This document shows positions 37,475-45,358 of a stretch of 64,000 bases of DNA, one piece after another. Below the pieces are notes generated by a model, which did no database searches, was not told the DNA's origin, and saw nothing but the letters and a program-made list of their open reading frames with translations. The stretch is taken from contig NZ_BMJB01000001.1 of assembly GCF_014642855.1 (NCBI RefSeq), positions 124,001 through 188,000 of the forward strand. Reading direction: 5' to 3'. A program made the translations under genes and the position numbers. Position 1 is the stretch's first letter; every line of letters starts with the position of its first letter. Source of the stretch: Edaphobacter acidisoli (GTDB lineage Bacteria > Acidobacteriota > Terriglobia > Terriglobales > Acidobacteriaceae).

Positions 37475-38662
37475 ATGAAGTCACCCTTGAAGTCCCCACG
37501 CAACAACACAGCCGCGAAGCGCGGATACATGGTTCAGTCTGTTGTACGCGCGGTCACCATCCTTAACGCATTCCAGTCCACCTCCGAGGTCCTCGACTTG
37601 CGCGTTGTCGCCTCGCGTGCCGGACTTCACAAGGCGACGACCTTCCGCCTGCTTGAAACCCTGGTGGAGACGCACCTGCTCGAGAGGGCAGGGAAGCATG
37701 GCTATCGCTGTTGCGTCCAGCCCGCACGCGCCAAGCGTTACCGCATCGGCTATGGCTCACAGACCAGCCTGCTGCCATTCACAGCCACCGTTAGCGATGG
37801 CCTTGTCGTCGCAGCCAACGCCGCCAACATTGACCTGCTGGTCCTCAACAACGGCCTCAGTCCGCGCTTTGCGCTACAGAACGCCGACACCTTCGTCTCG
37901 GAAAAGGTCGATCTCGTCATCGACTCGCAGATAAATATTGGCGTTGCAGCGCAGATAGCCGTCAAGTTCTCCGAGGCACGGATTCCTTTCATTGCGCTCG
38001 ATATCCCACATCCAGGCGCCACTTACTTCGGCGCAGATAACTACAAGGCGGGTCGCATGGCAGGACGTCACCTTGCACGATGGGCTGCAAAGGCCTGGAA
38101 GAACGGCCCAGAGCAGATCATCCTCCTTGGGGTCGACGCGGCCGGCCCTTTGCTCAATGCCCGGCTCACCGGAGTTCTCGATGGTATCAACGAGGTCAGC
38201 GCGTTTAGTCATCGGATCCCCACGCATCATTATGATACGAAAGGCGGCCAGTTCGAAGCCACGCTCGATATCGTCCGGCGCCACATTCGCCGTAGGAAGC
38301 CCGAGCGCGCTCTTATCGGAGCTGTAAACGACTCCGCCGCGCTCGCCGCGTTGCAGGCCTTTCGCGAAGCCGGAATCGAACGTTCCTGCGCTATCGCGGG
38401 GCAGGACGGCAGCCTCGCCGCCCGCGAAGAGATGCGAAGGACCTCCAGTCGCCTCATTTGTTCTGTTGCCTACTTCCCAGAGACCTATGGCGAACGAATC
38501 ATCCGTCTGGCTCTCGACATACTCAAGCACAGACCCGTAGCGCCTGCAGTCTTTGTGCAGCACGAGGTGCTCACGCCGCAGAACGTCGACAAGATTTACC
38601 CCAATGATGCATGGATGAAATCCGCCCCTGAGACGATCGAGCCGCAGCGAAAGCTTCAATAA
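37475..38662 (+). CDS. Hybrid regulator: IclR-type winged helix fused to LacI/periplasmic-binding-protein sensor domain
   Basis: Predicted transcription factor of 395 residues. Residues 19-75 (VQSVVRAVTILNAF, LRVVASRAGLHKATTFRLLETLVE) are an IclR winged helix-turn-helix. Residues about 92-375 are not the usual IclR GAF-like domain but a Peripla_BP/LacI-type sugar-binding fold (VDLVIDSQINIGVAAQIAVKF, YFGADNYKAGRMAGRHLAR, CAIAGQDGSLAAREEM). The ATG at 37475 follows GGAGG 9 bases upstream. Divergent from uxuA and upstream of a TonB receptor. Likely effector is a sugar or sugar acid; DNA sites with TTGCAT half-sites are nearby. Sequence support for both halves is clear; the assignment of targets is inference. 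Confidence 0.85.
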   Translation: MKSPLKSPRNNTAAKRGYMVQSVVRAVTILNAFQSTSEVLDLRVVASRAGLHKATTFRLLETLVETHLLERAGKHGYRCCVQPARAKRYRIGYGSQTSLLPFTATVSDGLVVAANAANIDLLVLNNGLSPRFALQNADTFVSEKVDLVIDSQINIGVAAQIAVKFSEARIPFIALDIPHPGATYFGADNYKAGRMAGRHLARWAAKAWKNGPEQIILLGVDAAGPLLNARLTGVLDGINEVSAFSHRIPTHHYDTKGGQFEATLDIVRRHIRRRKPERALIGAVNDSAALAALQAFREAGIERSCAIAGQDGSLAAREEMRRTSSRLICSVAYFPETYGERIIRLALDILKHRPVAPAVFVQHEVLTPQNVDKIYPNDAWMKSAPETIEPQRKLQ

Positions 38663-38807
38663 TACTTAAATTGCGTCTCGTATTGTGGGACGTTATGTGC
38701 AAATCGACGGCTACTTTCAGAAACTAGAGCCGCATCTTAGAAAATGTAAAAATTCTCTTATTTTTCTTGAATTTCTACCTGTTTTCCTCAAATGCTCTCT
38801 GAGCGAC

Positions 38808-38825
38808 CTGTATTGCATCGTGAGA
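38808..38825 (+). promoter_or_regulatory. Shared element CTGTA-TTGCATCGTGA upstream of TonB receptor
   Basis: Identical 11-mer TTGCATCGTGA at 38813-38823, preceded by CTGT as at 37364. It lies about 130 bases before the receptor start. Confidence 0.55.
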
Positions 38826-38954
38826 TATGCTCCCGTCTTCGTATTAGCTTGCTCAGGTCATTGACACATGCTTCCGCCAACGAATAGAAACTGCTCATTC
38901 GATCAGCCAAAGCTACTCATGGCGCAGTTGTCTTTGAGCTTTCCGGGAGGTTTT

Positions 38955-41900
38955 ATGCAAGTCCATCAACAAAACAAGAGAGCAGCGCGAAATCTCCTGC
39001 GGGACTTTCGTCTCCGCTCCGTCGCACACCTGGCGTTCTCCATTTCCTGGCCACTCTTCGGCGTTGCCATAGCCGCCCTTGTCTTCGCCGTCAGCCTCTC
39101 CGCGCAGACAGGCCAGGGGGCCATCAACGGTTCGGTGCGCGACAGTTCGGGAGCCGTTATCGTTGGTGCCGAAGTGGATATCGTCAGCCAGGCCACCGGC
39201 GTCCGTCAAACCACGGTCACCAACCATAGCGGCCTCTTCCAGGTGCAGTCGCTCAATCCTGGGGCCTACACGGTTGTTGTTCAGAAAAACGGCTTCGAGC
39301 GCACGACAACGAAATCGGTCACCGTCTCCGGCGTAGGCTCTACCCCGCTGGACATCGTGCTGTCCCCCGGCGCCGTCACCGCGACCGTTACTGTCAACGC
39401 CGATGCGGACCTGCTCACAAAGATTGAGTCCAACGTCACTACCACGGTCGATCATGCCATCGTCGAGAGCCTCCCCTACCCTGAGCGCAGCTCGCTCGAG
39501 GCTTCACTGCTCGTGCCCGGCGTCGTCGGAGACCCGCTACAACCCGGTGGCATCTCGACTGAAAATCCCGGCGCCTATACCAGCTATGTCACCCCTGGAG
39601 CGGGCATCGTGGTCGGCGGCGCGCCTCCGGGCACAAGCTCCATCGTTGTTGATGGCTCCGACGTCACCCAGCCCAGCCTCGCACGCACCGGCGTCAATCT
39701 CTCCGGACGCCTGGTGCAGGAGACCACCGTCATCACCACCGGCCTCTCGGCCAAATACGGCCGCACCGGCGGTGGCGTTATCGTTCAAAGCAGCATGGCA
39801 GGAACGAGCAATTTTCACGGCGCGATCACCTACAGCCACACCGACCCCTACTTCAACGCCTTTCCCGACGGTGGCACGATCCGCAGCGCGCTCCATGAAA
39901 ACTACTACGGTTTCTATGTTGGCGGCCCAATCTGGATCCCCAAGATTTATCCCCACAAAGACAAAACCTTCTTCTACGTCGGTGTAGAGCCGGCCCGCCT
40001 GCAGAACACCTTCGGCTTCCGTGGTATCTTTCCAACGCCCGATGAACTTGCCGGCCATCTCCACGACTCTCTCACGATTCTCAACCAGAGCATTCTGAAG
40101 AGCTCCGGCTATGCGGCGGCGCTCGCAGCTCCACGAGTCAGCTGCCCTGCCACAGGCCCTTGCGCCGGTTCCATTTATTACCAGTCCCCGGTCGACGCCA
40201 ACGGTTTCCCTGACGGTCCGTCCAGTCCATCGCAGATCCGTGCCATCGCCAATGACGATGTCTCTGCGCAGCTCGCGCAAAATAAATTCGCGCAGTTCGT
40301 GCTATCGCAGTTCCCGACGCCGACGAATCCTGGCCCGTACATCAAGTTCGATAATGCTCAGGCTACGCCCCAGAACGACGGCACCAATGCAACCTACAAG
40401 CGCGGCGTTCTCAACACCGACAACCGTTACTCCATCCGTATCGATCAGCAGTTCAACAATAACAATCAGATGTTTGTTCGCTACACCGTCGTCCCGGTCA
40501 GTGCGGCGCGATTCTTCGCTGTCGCAGCCTCCAATCCGCTGACCATTGTCCCCACCGACTCGGCTAACACACATGACGTAGCACTCGGCTACACGCACGT
40601 CTTCTCCAGCAACATCGTCAACGGCTTCCACTACTCATTCATGCGCGTCAACCAGCAGCGCCTCGCCCCACCCAGCACACGCTCCAAGGATTACGCTGCG
40701 GCATACGGCCTCACACCAGCCTCCTTCGGCTACGGCTTCCCAAGCCTCGGTAACCTGAACGCTAATGGGGTGGGGTACACCATGCAGATGGGCCTCTCTA
40801 ACGCGGCCATCCAGGTTGACCAGAACTTCATCGCCGGTGACGACATCACCTGGACCCACGGCCAACACCTTTTCCAGTTCGGTGGCGAGACTCGCTGGCT
40901 TCAGTCCAACCAGTACGATCTTGGTGGGGCCACCGGCGGCCGCTACAGCTTTTCCGCAGGGCAGACCAATAACGGCTCTGCCGGCGGAGCTCCGCTCGCC
41001 ACGTTCATCCTCGGTACGATCTCTGCATTCACCAATACTCCTGTTGAGGTGCCCGGCTACTATCGCTGGCGCTTCTACGCCGGCTACTTCCAGGATGACT
41101 GGAAGATTCTGCCTAACCTCACCATCAACGCTGGCATGCGCTACGAGCTTGAAACCCCGCGCATGGAGAAGTTCAACAATCAGGCATATGTTAGACAGGG
41201 CGTTCCCGGCAACCTCAACGGCCTCGTTACCTCCACCGCCTTCTGCTTCTCTGGAGCCTGCGGCAATCCGAAGACTCTATGGCCCATCAACTACAAAGGC
41301 TTCGAGCCTCGCATCGGTTTCTCCTATGCACCCACGTCGAAGACCACCGTGCGCGCGGCATACACGCTCCAGCGTCTTCCGCTCACCGGCTACGAGAACA
41401 TCCCTGACCCCGACTTCAACGTCGCCTCGCAGGCGGTCGGTAACCAGAATGGCGGCGTCACCCCTAACTCCACCGTCAACTACATCACCAACCCCATCGG
41501 CCCGCTGACCTCGGCCTACACCGCGCTCAATGGCAACCGCGGACCCATCCTCTACTCCACCGGTCTCGCTCCGGTCTATGTGAACCAGACCAACAAGGTT
41601 CCTTACACGCAGTCCTGGAACCTTACACTCCAATATCAGCCCGCTGCGCGCACCATTCTGCAGGCCACCTATAACGGCGCCAAGGGAACCAATTTGGTCG
41701 GGGCGTTTGGCGGTGGAGGTTTTGCCAGCGCGCTCAACGTCCCCTCGCTCGGCACCATCTCAAACGCCATCCAGACGCATCAGAACCTGGGCGCTTCTGC
41801 TCCCAATCCATGGGGCATAACCCAGAACGGGGCACTCCTCTCTGAGACCAACCTGCAACTGCTCAACCCCTATCAGAATTTCTTCAACCAATCGCTCAAT

Positions 41901-42866
41901 GAGATGTATCCGCGCGGCGGAACCATGGAATACAACGGTATGTACCTGAGTGTGAACCAGCGCTTTGGCCGTGGACTCTCAGTGCTTGCCAACTACTCCT
42001 GGTCGAAGACGCTCGACAACGGCCCTGACACCAACACCGGCGCGAACGGCGGCGGCTTCGGTTATGTTCTTCCGCAGAATCCGTCCAATCCCAACGGCGA
42101 ATGGGCGGTGGCCAGCTTCGATCAGGCCAGCCGTCTCAAGATCGGCTACACCTACGATCTCCCCATCGGTTCGCAAGACGGTCTCAACTTCCACAGCCAC
42201 CTCCTCAATAACCTCCTGGGGAACATCTCCACAGCAGGCATCGCCACCTATGCCGATGGCCTTCCCAACGCAATCATTCTCGGCACTGTGGGCAACTTCG
42301 TATCCGTTACACCCAAAGGAACCAACGGCTGCAATCCAAGCGGAACCAACCAGTTCTGCGTAGCAAACGCTTTGCCGACCGGTTATACGCTGCGTCCCAA
42401 CATCGTTCCGGGCGTTCCTCTGCTCAACAAGAACTGGAAGAAGAACGCGCTCAACTCTGGATTTACTCCCTTCCTCAATCCCGCCGCCTTTGGCTGCACG
42501 GTCAACTCCCAAGGTATCGCGACGAGTTGCCCGGCGCCCGGTGCTCCGGGAGCCCCCGCACTTGGCAACGCTCCCCGCACCCTCTCCGGAGCACGTTCGC
42601 CGCGCGAGGCGCTATTCGACATGCGCTTTACCAAGGGCTTCAAGCTCGGTGAGCGTTACAACCTCAACATCAACAGCACGTTCATGAACGTCTTCAACCA
42701 CCCCGTCTACTACGGTGTGAACCACAACCTGCTGAGCTCGACCACGGCATCGACCGCAAATGGTTCTCTGACAAACGTTGCTGCAGGAAGCTTCGGCGAG
42801 TTCAACCAGGGACAGACCGCCGGTATGTCCCGTGTCATCCTCGTCGGTGGCGAGTTCACCTTCTAA
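38955..42866 (+). CDS. Oar-like TonB-dependent receptor with N-terminal carboxypeptidase-regulatory domain
   Basis: Outer-membrane receptor of 1303 residues, the largest of the three here. ATG 38955 follows GGGAGG 4 bases upstream; a hydrophobic segment around residues 25-55 serves as a long signal. A CnaB/CarboxypepD_reg sandwich follows (INGSVRDSSGAVIVGAEV, FQVQSLNPGAYTVVVQKNGF), then plug and barrel, ending VILVGGEFTF with the aromatic end. It shares a repeated 18-base upstream element with the preceding regulator, implying that the same sugar signal controls import and catabolism. Ligand unknown, probably an oligosaccharide or oligouronide given uxuA nearby. A 14-bp hairpin follows the stop. 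Confidence 0.92.
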   Translation: MQVHQQNKRAARNLLRDFRLRSVAHLAFSISWPLFGVAIAALVFAVSLSAQTGQGAINGSVRDSSGAVIVGAEVDIVSQATGVRQTTVTNHSGLFQVQSLNPGAYTVVVQKNGFERTTTKSVTVSGVGSTPLDIVLSPGAVTATVTVNADADLLTKIESNVTTTVDHAIVESLPYPERSSLEASLLVPGVVGDPLQPGGISTENPGAYTSYVTPGAGIVVGGAPPGTSSIVVDGSDVTQPSLARTGVNLSGRLVQETTVITTGLSAKYGRTGGGVIVQSSMAGTSNFHGAITYSHTDPYFNAFPDGGTIRSALHENYYGFYVGGPIWIPKIYPHKDKTFFYVGVEPARLQNTFGFRGIFPTPDELAGHLHDSLTILNQSILKSSGYAAALAAPRVSCPATGPCAGSIYYQSPVDANGFPDGPSSPSQIRAIANDDVSAQLAQNKFAQFVLSQFPTPTNPGPYIKFDNAQATPQNDGTNATYKRGVLNTDNRYSIRIDQQFNNNNQMFVRYTVVPVSAARFFAVAASNPLTIVPTDSANTHDVALGYTHVFSSNIVNGFHYSFMRVNQQRLAPPSTRSKDYAAAYGLTPASFGYGFPSLGNLNANGVGYTMQMGLSNAAIQVDQNFIAGDDITWTHGQHLFQFGGETRWLQSNQYDLGGATGGRYSFSAGQTNNGSAGGAPLATFILGTISAFTNTPVEVPGYYRWRFYAGYFQDDWKILPNLTINAGMRYELETPRMEKFNNQAYVRQGVPGNLNGLVTSTAFCFSGACGNPKTLWPINYKGFEPRIGFSYAPTSKTTVRAAYTLQRLPLTGYENIPDPDFNVASQAVGNQNGGVTPNSTVNYITNPIGPLTSAYTALNGNRGPILYSTGLAPVYVNQTNKVPYTQSWNLTLQYQPAARTILQATYNGAKGTNLVGAFGGGGFASALNVPSLGTISNAIQTHQNLGASAPNPWGITQNGALLSETNLQLLNPYQNFFNQSLNEMYPRGGTMEYNGMYLSVNQRFGRGLSVLANYSWSKTLDNGPDTNTGANGGGFGYVLPQNPSNPNGEWAVASFDQASRLKIGYTYDLPIGSQDGLNFHSHLLNNLLGNISTAGIATYADGLPNAIILGTVGNFVSVTPKGTNGCNPSGTNQFCVANALPTGYTLRPNIVPGVPLLNKNWKKNALNSGFTPFLNPAAFGCTVNSQGIATSCPAPGAPGAPALGNAPRTLSGARSPREALFDMRFTKGFKLGERYNLNINSTFMNVFNHPVYYGVNHNLLSSTTASTANGSLTNVAAGSFGEFNQGQTAGMSRVILVGGEFTF

Positions 42867-42897
42867 GTTGTTATCGAGGGGCTCGAACATTCATTCC

Positions 42898-42944
42898 CGC
42901 TCTGACCGCCGGCTCTTCGTATGATAGAGTCGGCGGTCAGAGCG
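42898..42944 (+). terminator. Long perfect hairpin after TonB receptor
   Basis: 14-bp perfect stem CGCTCTGACCGCCG / CGGCGGTCAGAGCG with a 19-base loop, 32 bases past the stop. No T tract follows, so it may act as an RNA stabiliser instead of an intrinsic terminator. Confidence 0.55.
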
Positions 42945-42995
42945 TACTGTAAGAAAACACGCCGGATTGAACAGACACGTCAGGAAACAACACAA

Positions 42996-43261
42996 ATGCG
43001 CGGTTGGATCGCTCTACTTCGACGCATTCCTATCAATCGGAACTGGCTCTTCTATCCTTCCACTACTCCTGGTGACACCAGCCCAGACTTCGATGACCGC
43101 GCCTTCACCTCCGTCGTCCTGCCTCACGCCGACAAGCGCTTCCCTGGCACAGCTTCGACGGCGCCGACTACGAGTTCGTCCCCACCTACCGCAGCCACTT
43201 CTTCGCGGTTGTGGTTCGGCATTATCAATGTCGGTTCTGGTCGAAAGGCCGCGGTTGTTGA
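42996..43261 (+). pseudogene. Frameshifted remnant of a GH2-type beta-galactosidase/beta-glucuronidase N-terminus
   Basis: The plus strand reads RIPINRNWLF, then PDFDDRAFTSVVLPH and KRFP in the first frame. A one-base loss then continues as WHSFDGADYEF and TYRSHFF in a second frame before stopping at 43261. These are characteristic of the sugar-binding beta-sandwich at the start of glycoside hydrolase family 2 enzymes. The catalytic barrel is absent and the convergent YVTN gene begins 50 bases later, so the gene is both frameshifted and truncated. A second shift near 43240 is possible. ATG 42996 is the likely old start. Confidence 0.7.
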
Positions 43262-43310
43262 CTGAGACACTCAAAGTGGGCGAACTAAATCGGCCATGTA
43301 GCGGTTGAGC

Positions 43311-44405
43311 CTATCGAGAAACAGGCGTCGTATCTACTCGAATCGAAGCGGAGTCCCCGTAGATCGCTGCATACACTTGTGATGTATTTTCATCAACTGC
43401 AAGCGCATACGGGTGGTTACCTGCCTGATACGTTTCGATGACAACATTCTTTGAACCATCGACAACTGTCACGCTGTTACCATGCACGTTGGCAACATAG
43501 ATGCGGTTTCTGCGATCATCCGTAATAACCGCCTGCGGATGATCGCCTACCCCAAGCTCTTTCACAGCCCTGGCTGCATCTGTGTCGATCACGCTCAAAG
43601 TATGATCTCCATAATTTACTGCATAGAGCCTACGGGTGATTGGGTTGAAGGCCAGTGCGCACGGTATATGTCCCACTGGAATTTTGGCTATCCGCAACGT
43701 TTTCTCGTCAAGGCTGAGCACATCGGCGGTTGACGTGTGGGCAAGATACAGGCGAGATGCAGTCGTATCGAAAACCATGCCCCAAATATGCCCTCCGACT
43801 AGAACTTTTTGCACTTTTCCAGTTGAGGCATTAACGATTCTGATATTTGGATCCTCATAGGTTGTCAGAAATAGCGTATTGGTCTTCTCATCAATCACGA
43901 TGCCGTCGGCGCTGCCTGTTTTCATAGTGCTTGCAGCATCCGTTATCCCATCGATCACAGTTAGAATGTGGTCATAGGTATAGGTCACATATACCTGATT
44001 CGTTTTCCGGTTGGCGGCAATCGTGTATGGATGAGAACCGCCCCGGATCGTGGCAATGACAACGTCCCGCCTTCCGTCGATCACGCTGATCGAATTGCTA
44101 TCCGTATTTACGACGTATACCCGATTAAGAGCAGGTAGAACAGCAAGCGCAATTGGGCTTTTGTCTACTGCGACTTTGTTGGTTAGACCTGTGTATTCGT
44201 CGGTAACAATCACAGCGTTATGCTCTTCATCGACCGCATAGACCTTATGTGTCGCCGGGTTTATCGCAATGGCTGCGCTAGTGATCAATCGTCCCGAAAC
44301 ATCCGCTGCGGCTGCGTTACTACCCAGCAGACATATGAAGACGGCGCAAAACATCAGAATGCAAGAGAGAGCCGTTGTGCTGCGATGTAATTTGACAGCC
44401 TTCAT
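43311..44405 (-). CDS. Exported YVTN/YncE-type beta-propeller protein
   Basis: A 364-residue protein with a signal peptide (hydrophobic ALSCILMFCAVFICLLGSNAAA) and then seven YncE/YVTN beta-propeller repeats, for example AINPATHKVYAVDEEHNAVIVTD, LNRVYVVNTDSNSISVID and RNRIYVANVHGNSVTVVDG. Such propellers bind ligands or scaffold proteins; no enzyme motif is present. Start uncertain: ATG 44405 fits the signal sequence, but an in-frame ATG at 44444 is open and neither has a clear ribosome site. Divergent from a ThuA-like gene 85 bases away, and convergent with the GH2 remnant. Confidence 0.88.
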   Translation of the reverse strand: MKAVKLHRSTTALSCILMFCAVFICLLGSNAAAADVSGRLITSAAIAINPATHKVYAVDEEHNAVIVTDEYTGLTNKVAVDKSPIALAVLPALNRVYVVNTDSNSISVIDGRRDVVIATIRGGSHPYTIAANRKTNQVYVTYTYDHILTVIDGITDAASTMKTGSADGIVIDEKTNTLFLTTYEDPNIRIVNASTGKVQKVLVGGHIWGMVFDTTASRLYLAHTSTADVLSLDEKTLRIAKIPVGHIPCALAFNPITRRLYAVNYGDHTLSVIDTDAARAVKELGVGDHPQAVITDDRRNRIYVANVHGNSVTVVDGSKNVVIETYQAGNHPYALAVDENTSQVYAAIYGDSASIRVDTTPVSR

Positions 44406-44490
44406 ATTGAGGTAGCTTGAGACATCGACTATATTAGCAAACATTATAAAGATAGTGATCCCAGAATCATGTCAGAGGCTTAGTTATTTC

Positions 44491-45252
44491 ATGAAAAAGC
44501 TTATGTGCATCGTCGGAATACTCGTGACAGTTACCTGTGCTGTGACTCCTATGCGCGCGCAATCGAGTGCCTTTCACGTTCTTGCTTTTTATTCCACGAA
44601 CGTAGAGCAAGACCACGTCGACTTCGCTAAACAAGCTATTCCCTTCTTTCAGGCGCTGTCACAACGGAAACACTTCTCCTTCGAGACCACTACGGACTGG
44701 AACAAGCTGAATCCTGAAACGCTGAAGAACTACCAGGTGATTATCTGGCTCGACGACATCCCGTCCACTGCAGCTCAAAAAGTGGCTTTTCAAAATTATA
44801 TGGATCATGGTGGTGGCTGGCTGGGCTTTCACATCGCTGGCTTTCTCGACCGGCGCGAAGACTGGCCCTGGTTCGCAGACTTTCTTGGAACAGTTTTCTA
44901 CGGAAACAGTTGGCCTCCGCTGCCCGCAACTCTGGACGTAGACGACCCCTCATCACCCATCACGAAAGATCTGGCGCGACAGTTCGTTTCTCCTGCGAAT
45001 GAGTGGTACAGCTGGAACCCAAGCCCCCGCAAAAATCCCAATATCCGCGTACTGATAACGCTAGATCCCGGGAATTATCCTCTTGGCTTTAAGGACACGC
45101 TTACCGGCGGAGATATTCCCGTCGCATGGACAAATATTCGGTACCGCATGATCTACACGAATATGGGGCATGGCAGCAAGATCTTCGATAACCCACAACA
45201 GAACGCCTTCTTCGCGCGCGCTTTGCTGTGGCTCGGCAAAAAATCCCGATAG
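44491..45252 (+). CDS. Exported ThuA-like protein (trehalose-utilisation family)
   Basis: A 253-residue protein. ATG 44491 starts a signal peptide (MKKLMCIVGILVTVTCAVTPMRA). The ThuA fold is a glutamine-amidotransferase-like Rossmann domain without an obvious nucleophilic Cys: LAFYSTNVEQDHVDFAKQA, QVIIWLDDIP, GGGWLGFHIAG and VAWTNIRYRMIYTNMGHG are recognisable. The family is linked to sugar oxidation or keto-sugar binding in loci such as thuEFGK; no reaction is proven for exported versions. Its NEWYSWNPSPR stretch is echoed in the second ThuA at 51475 (EEWYTWDKSPR), so they are paralogues. Confidence 0.85.
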   Translation: MKKLMCIVGILVTVTCAVTPMRAQSSAFHVLAFYSTNVEQDHVDFAKQAIPFFQALSQRKHFSFETTTDWNKLNPETLKNYQVIIWLDDIPSTAAQKVAFQNYMDHGGGWLGFHIAGFLDRREDWPWFADFLGTVFYGNSWPPLPATLDVDDPSSPITKDLARQFVSPANEWYSWNPSPRKNPNIRVLITLDPGNYPLGFKDTLTGGDIPVAWTNIRYRMIYTNMGHGSKIFDNPQQNAFFARALLWLGKKSR

Positions 45253-45311
45253 CAACTGTGGTGATCCGGCCTCGCCAGCAATGCGTATCGCCTGAAAACC
45301 AATGCGGCCTG

Positions 45312-45345
45312 CCTGAGAGCAGAGGCTGGTCGTTCTGCTCTCAGG
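45312..45345. terminator. Bidirectional terminator between convergent genes
   Basis: Perfect 12-bp stem CCTGAGAGCAGA / TCTGCTCTCAGG with a 10-base loop between the convergent ThuA and TonB-receptor stops; the placement fits both strands. Confidence 0.7.
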
Positions 45346-45358
45346 TAAGGCGAGCTAT

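Noticed and set aside
42967..43308. 113-codon frame overlapping the GH2 remnant
   Set aside because: Different frame from the recognisable GH2 residues and without motifs of its own.
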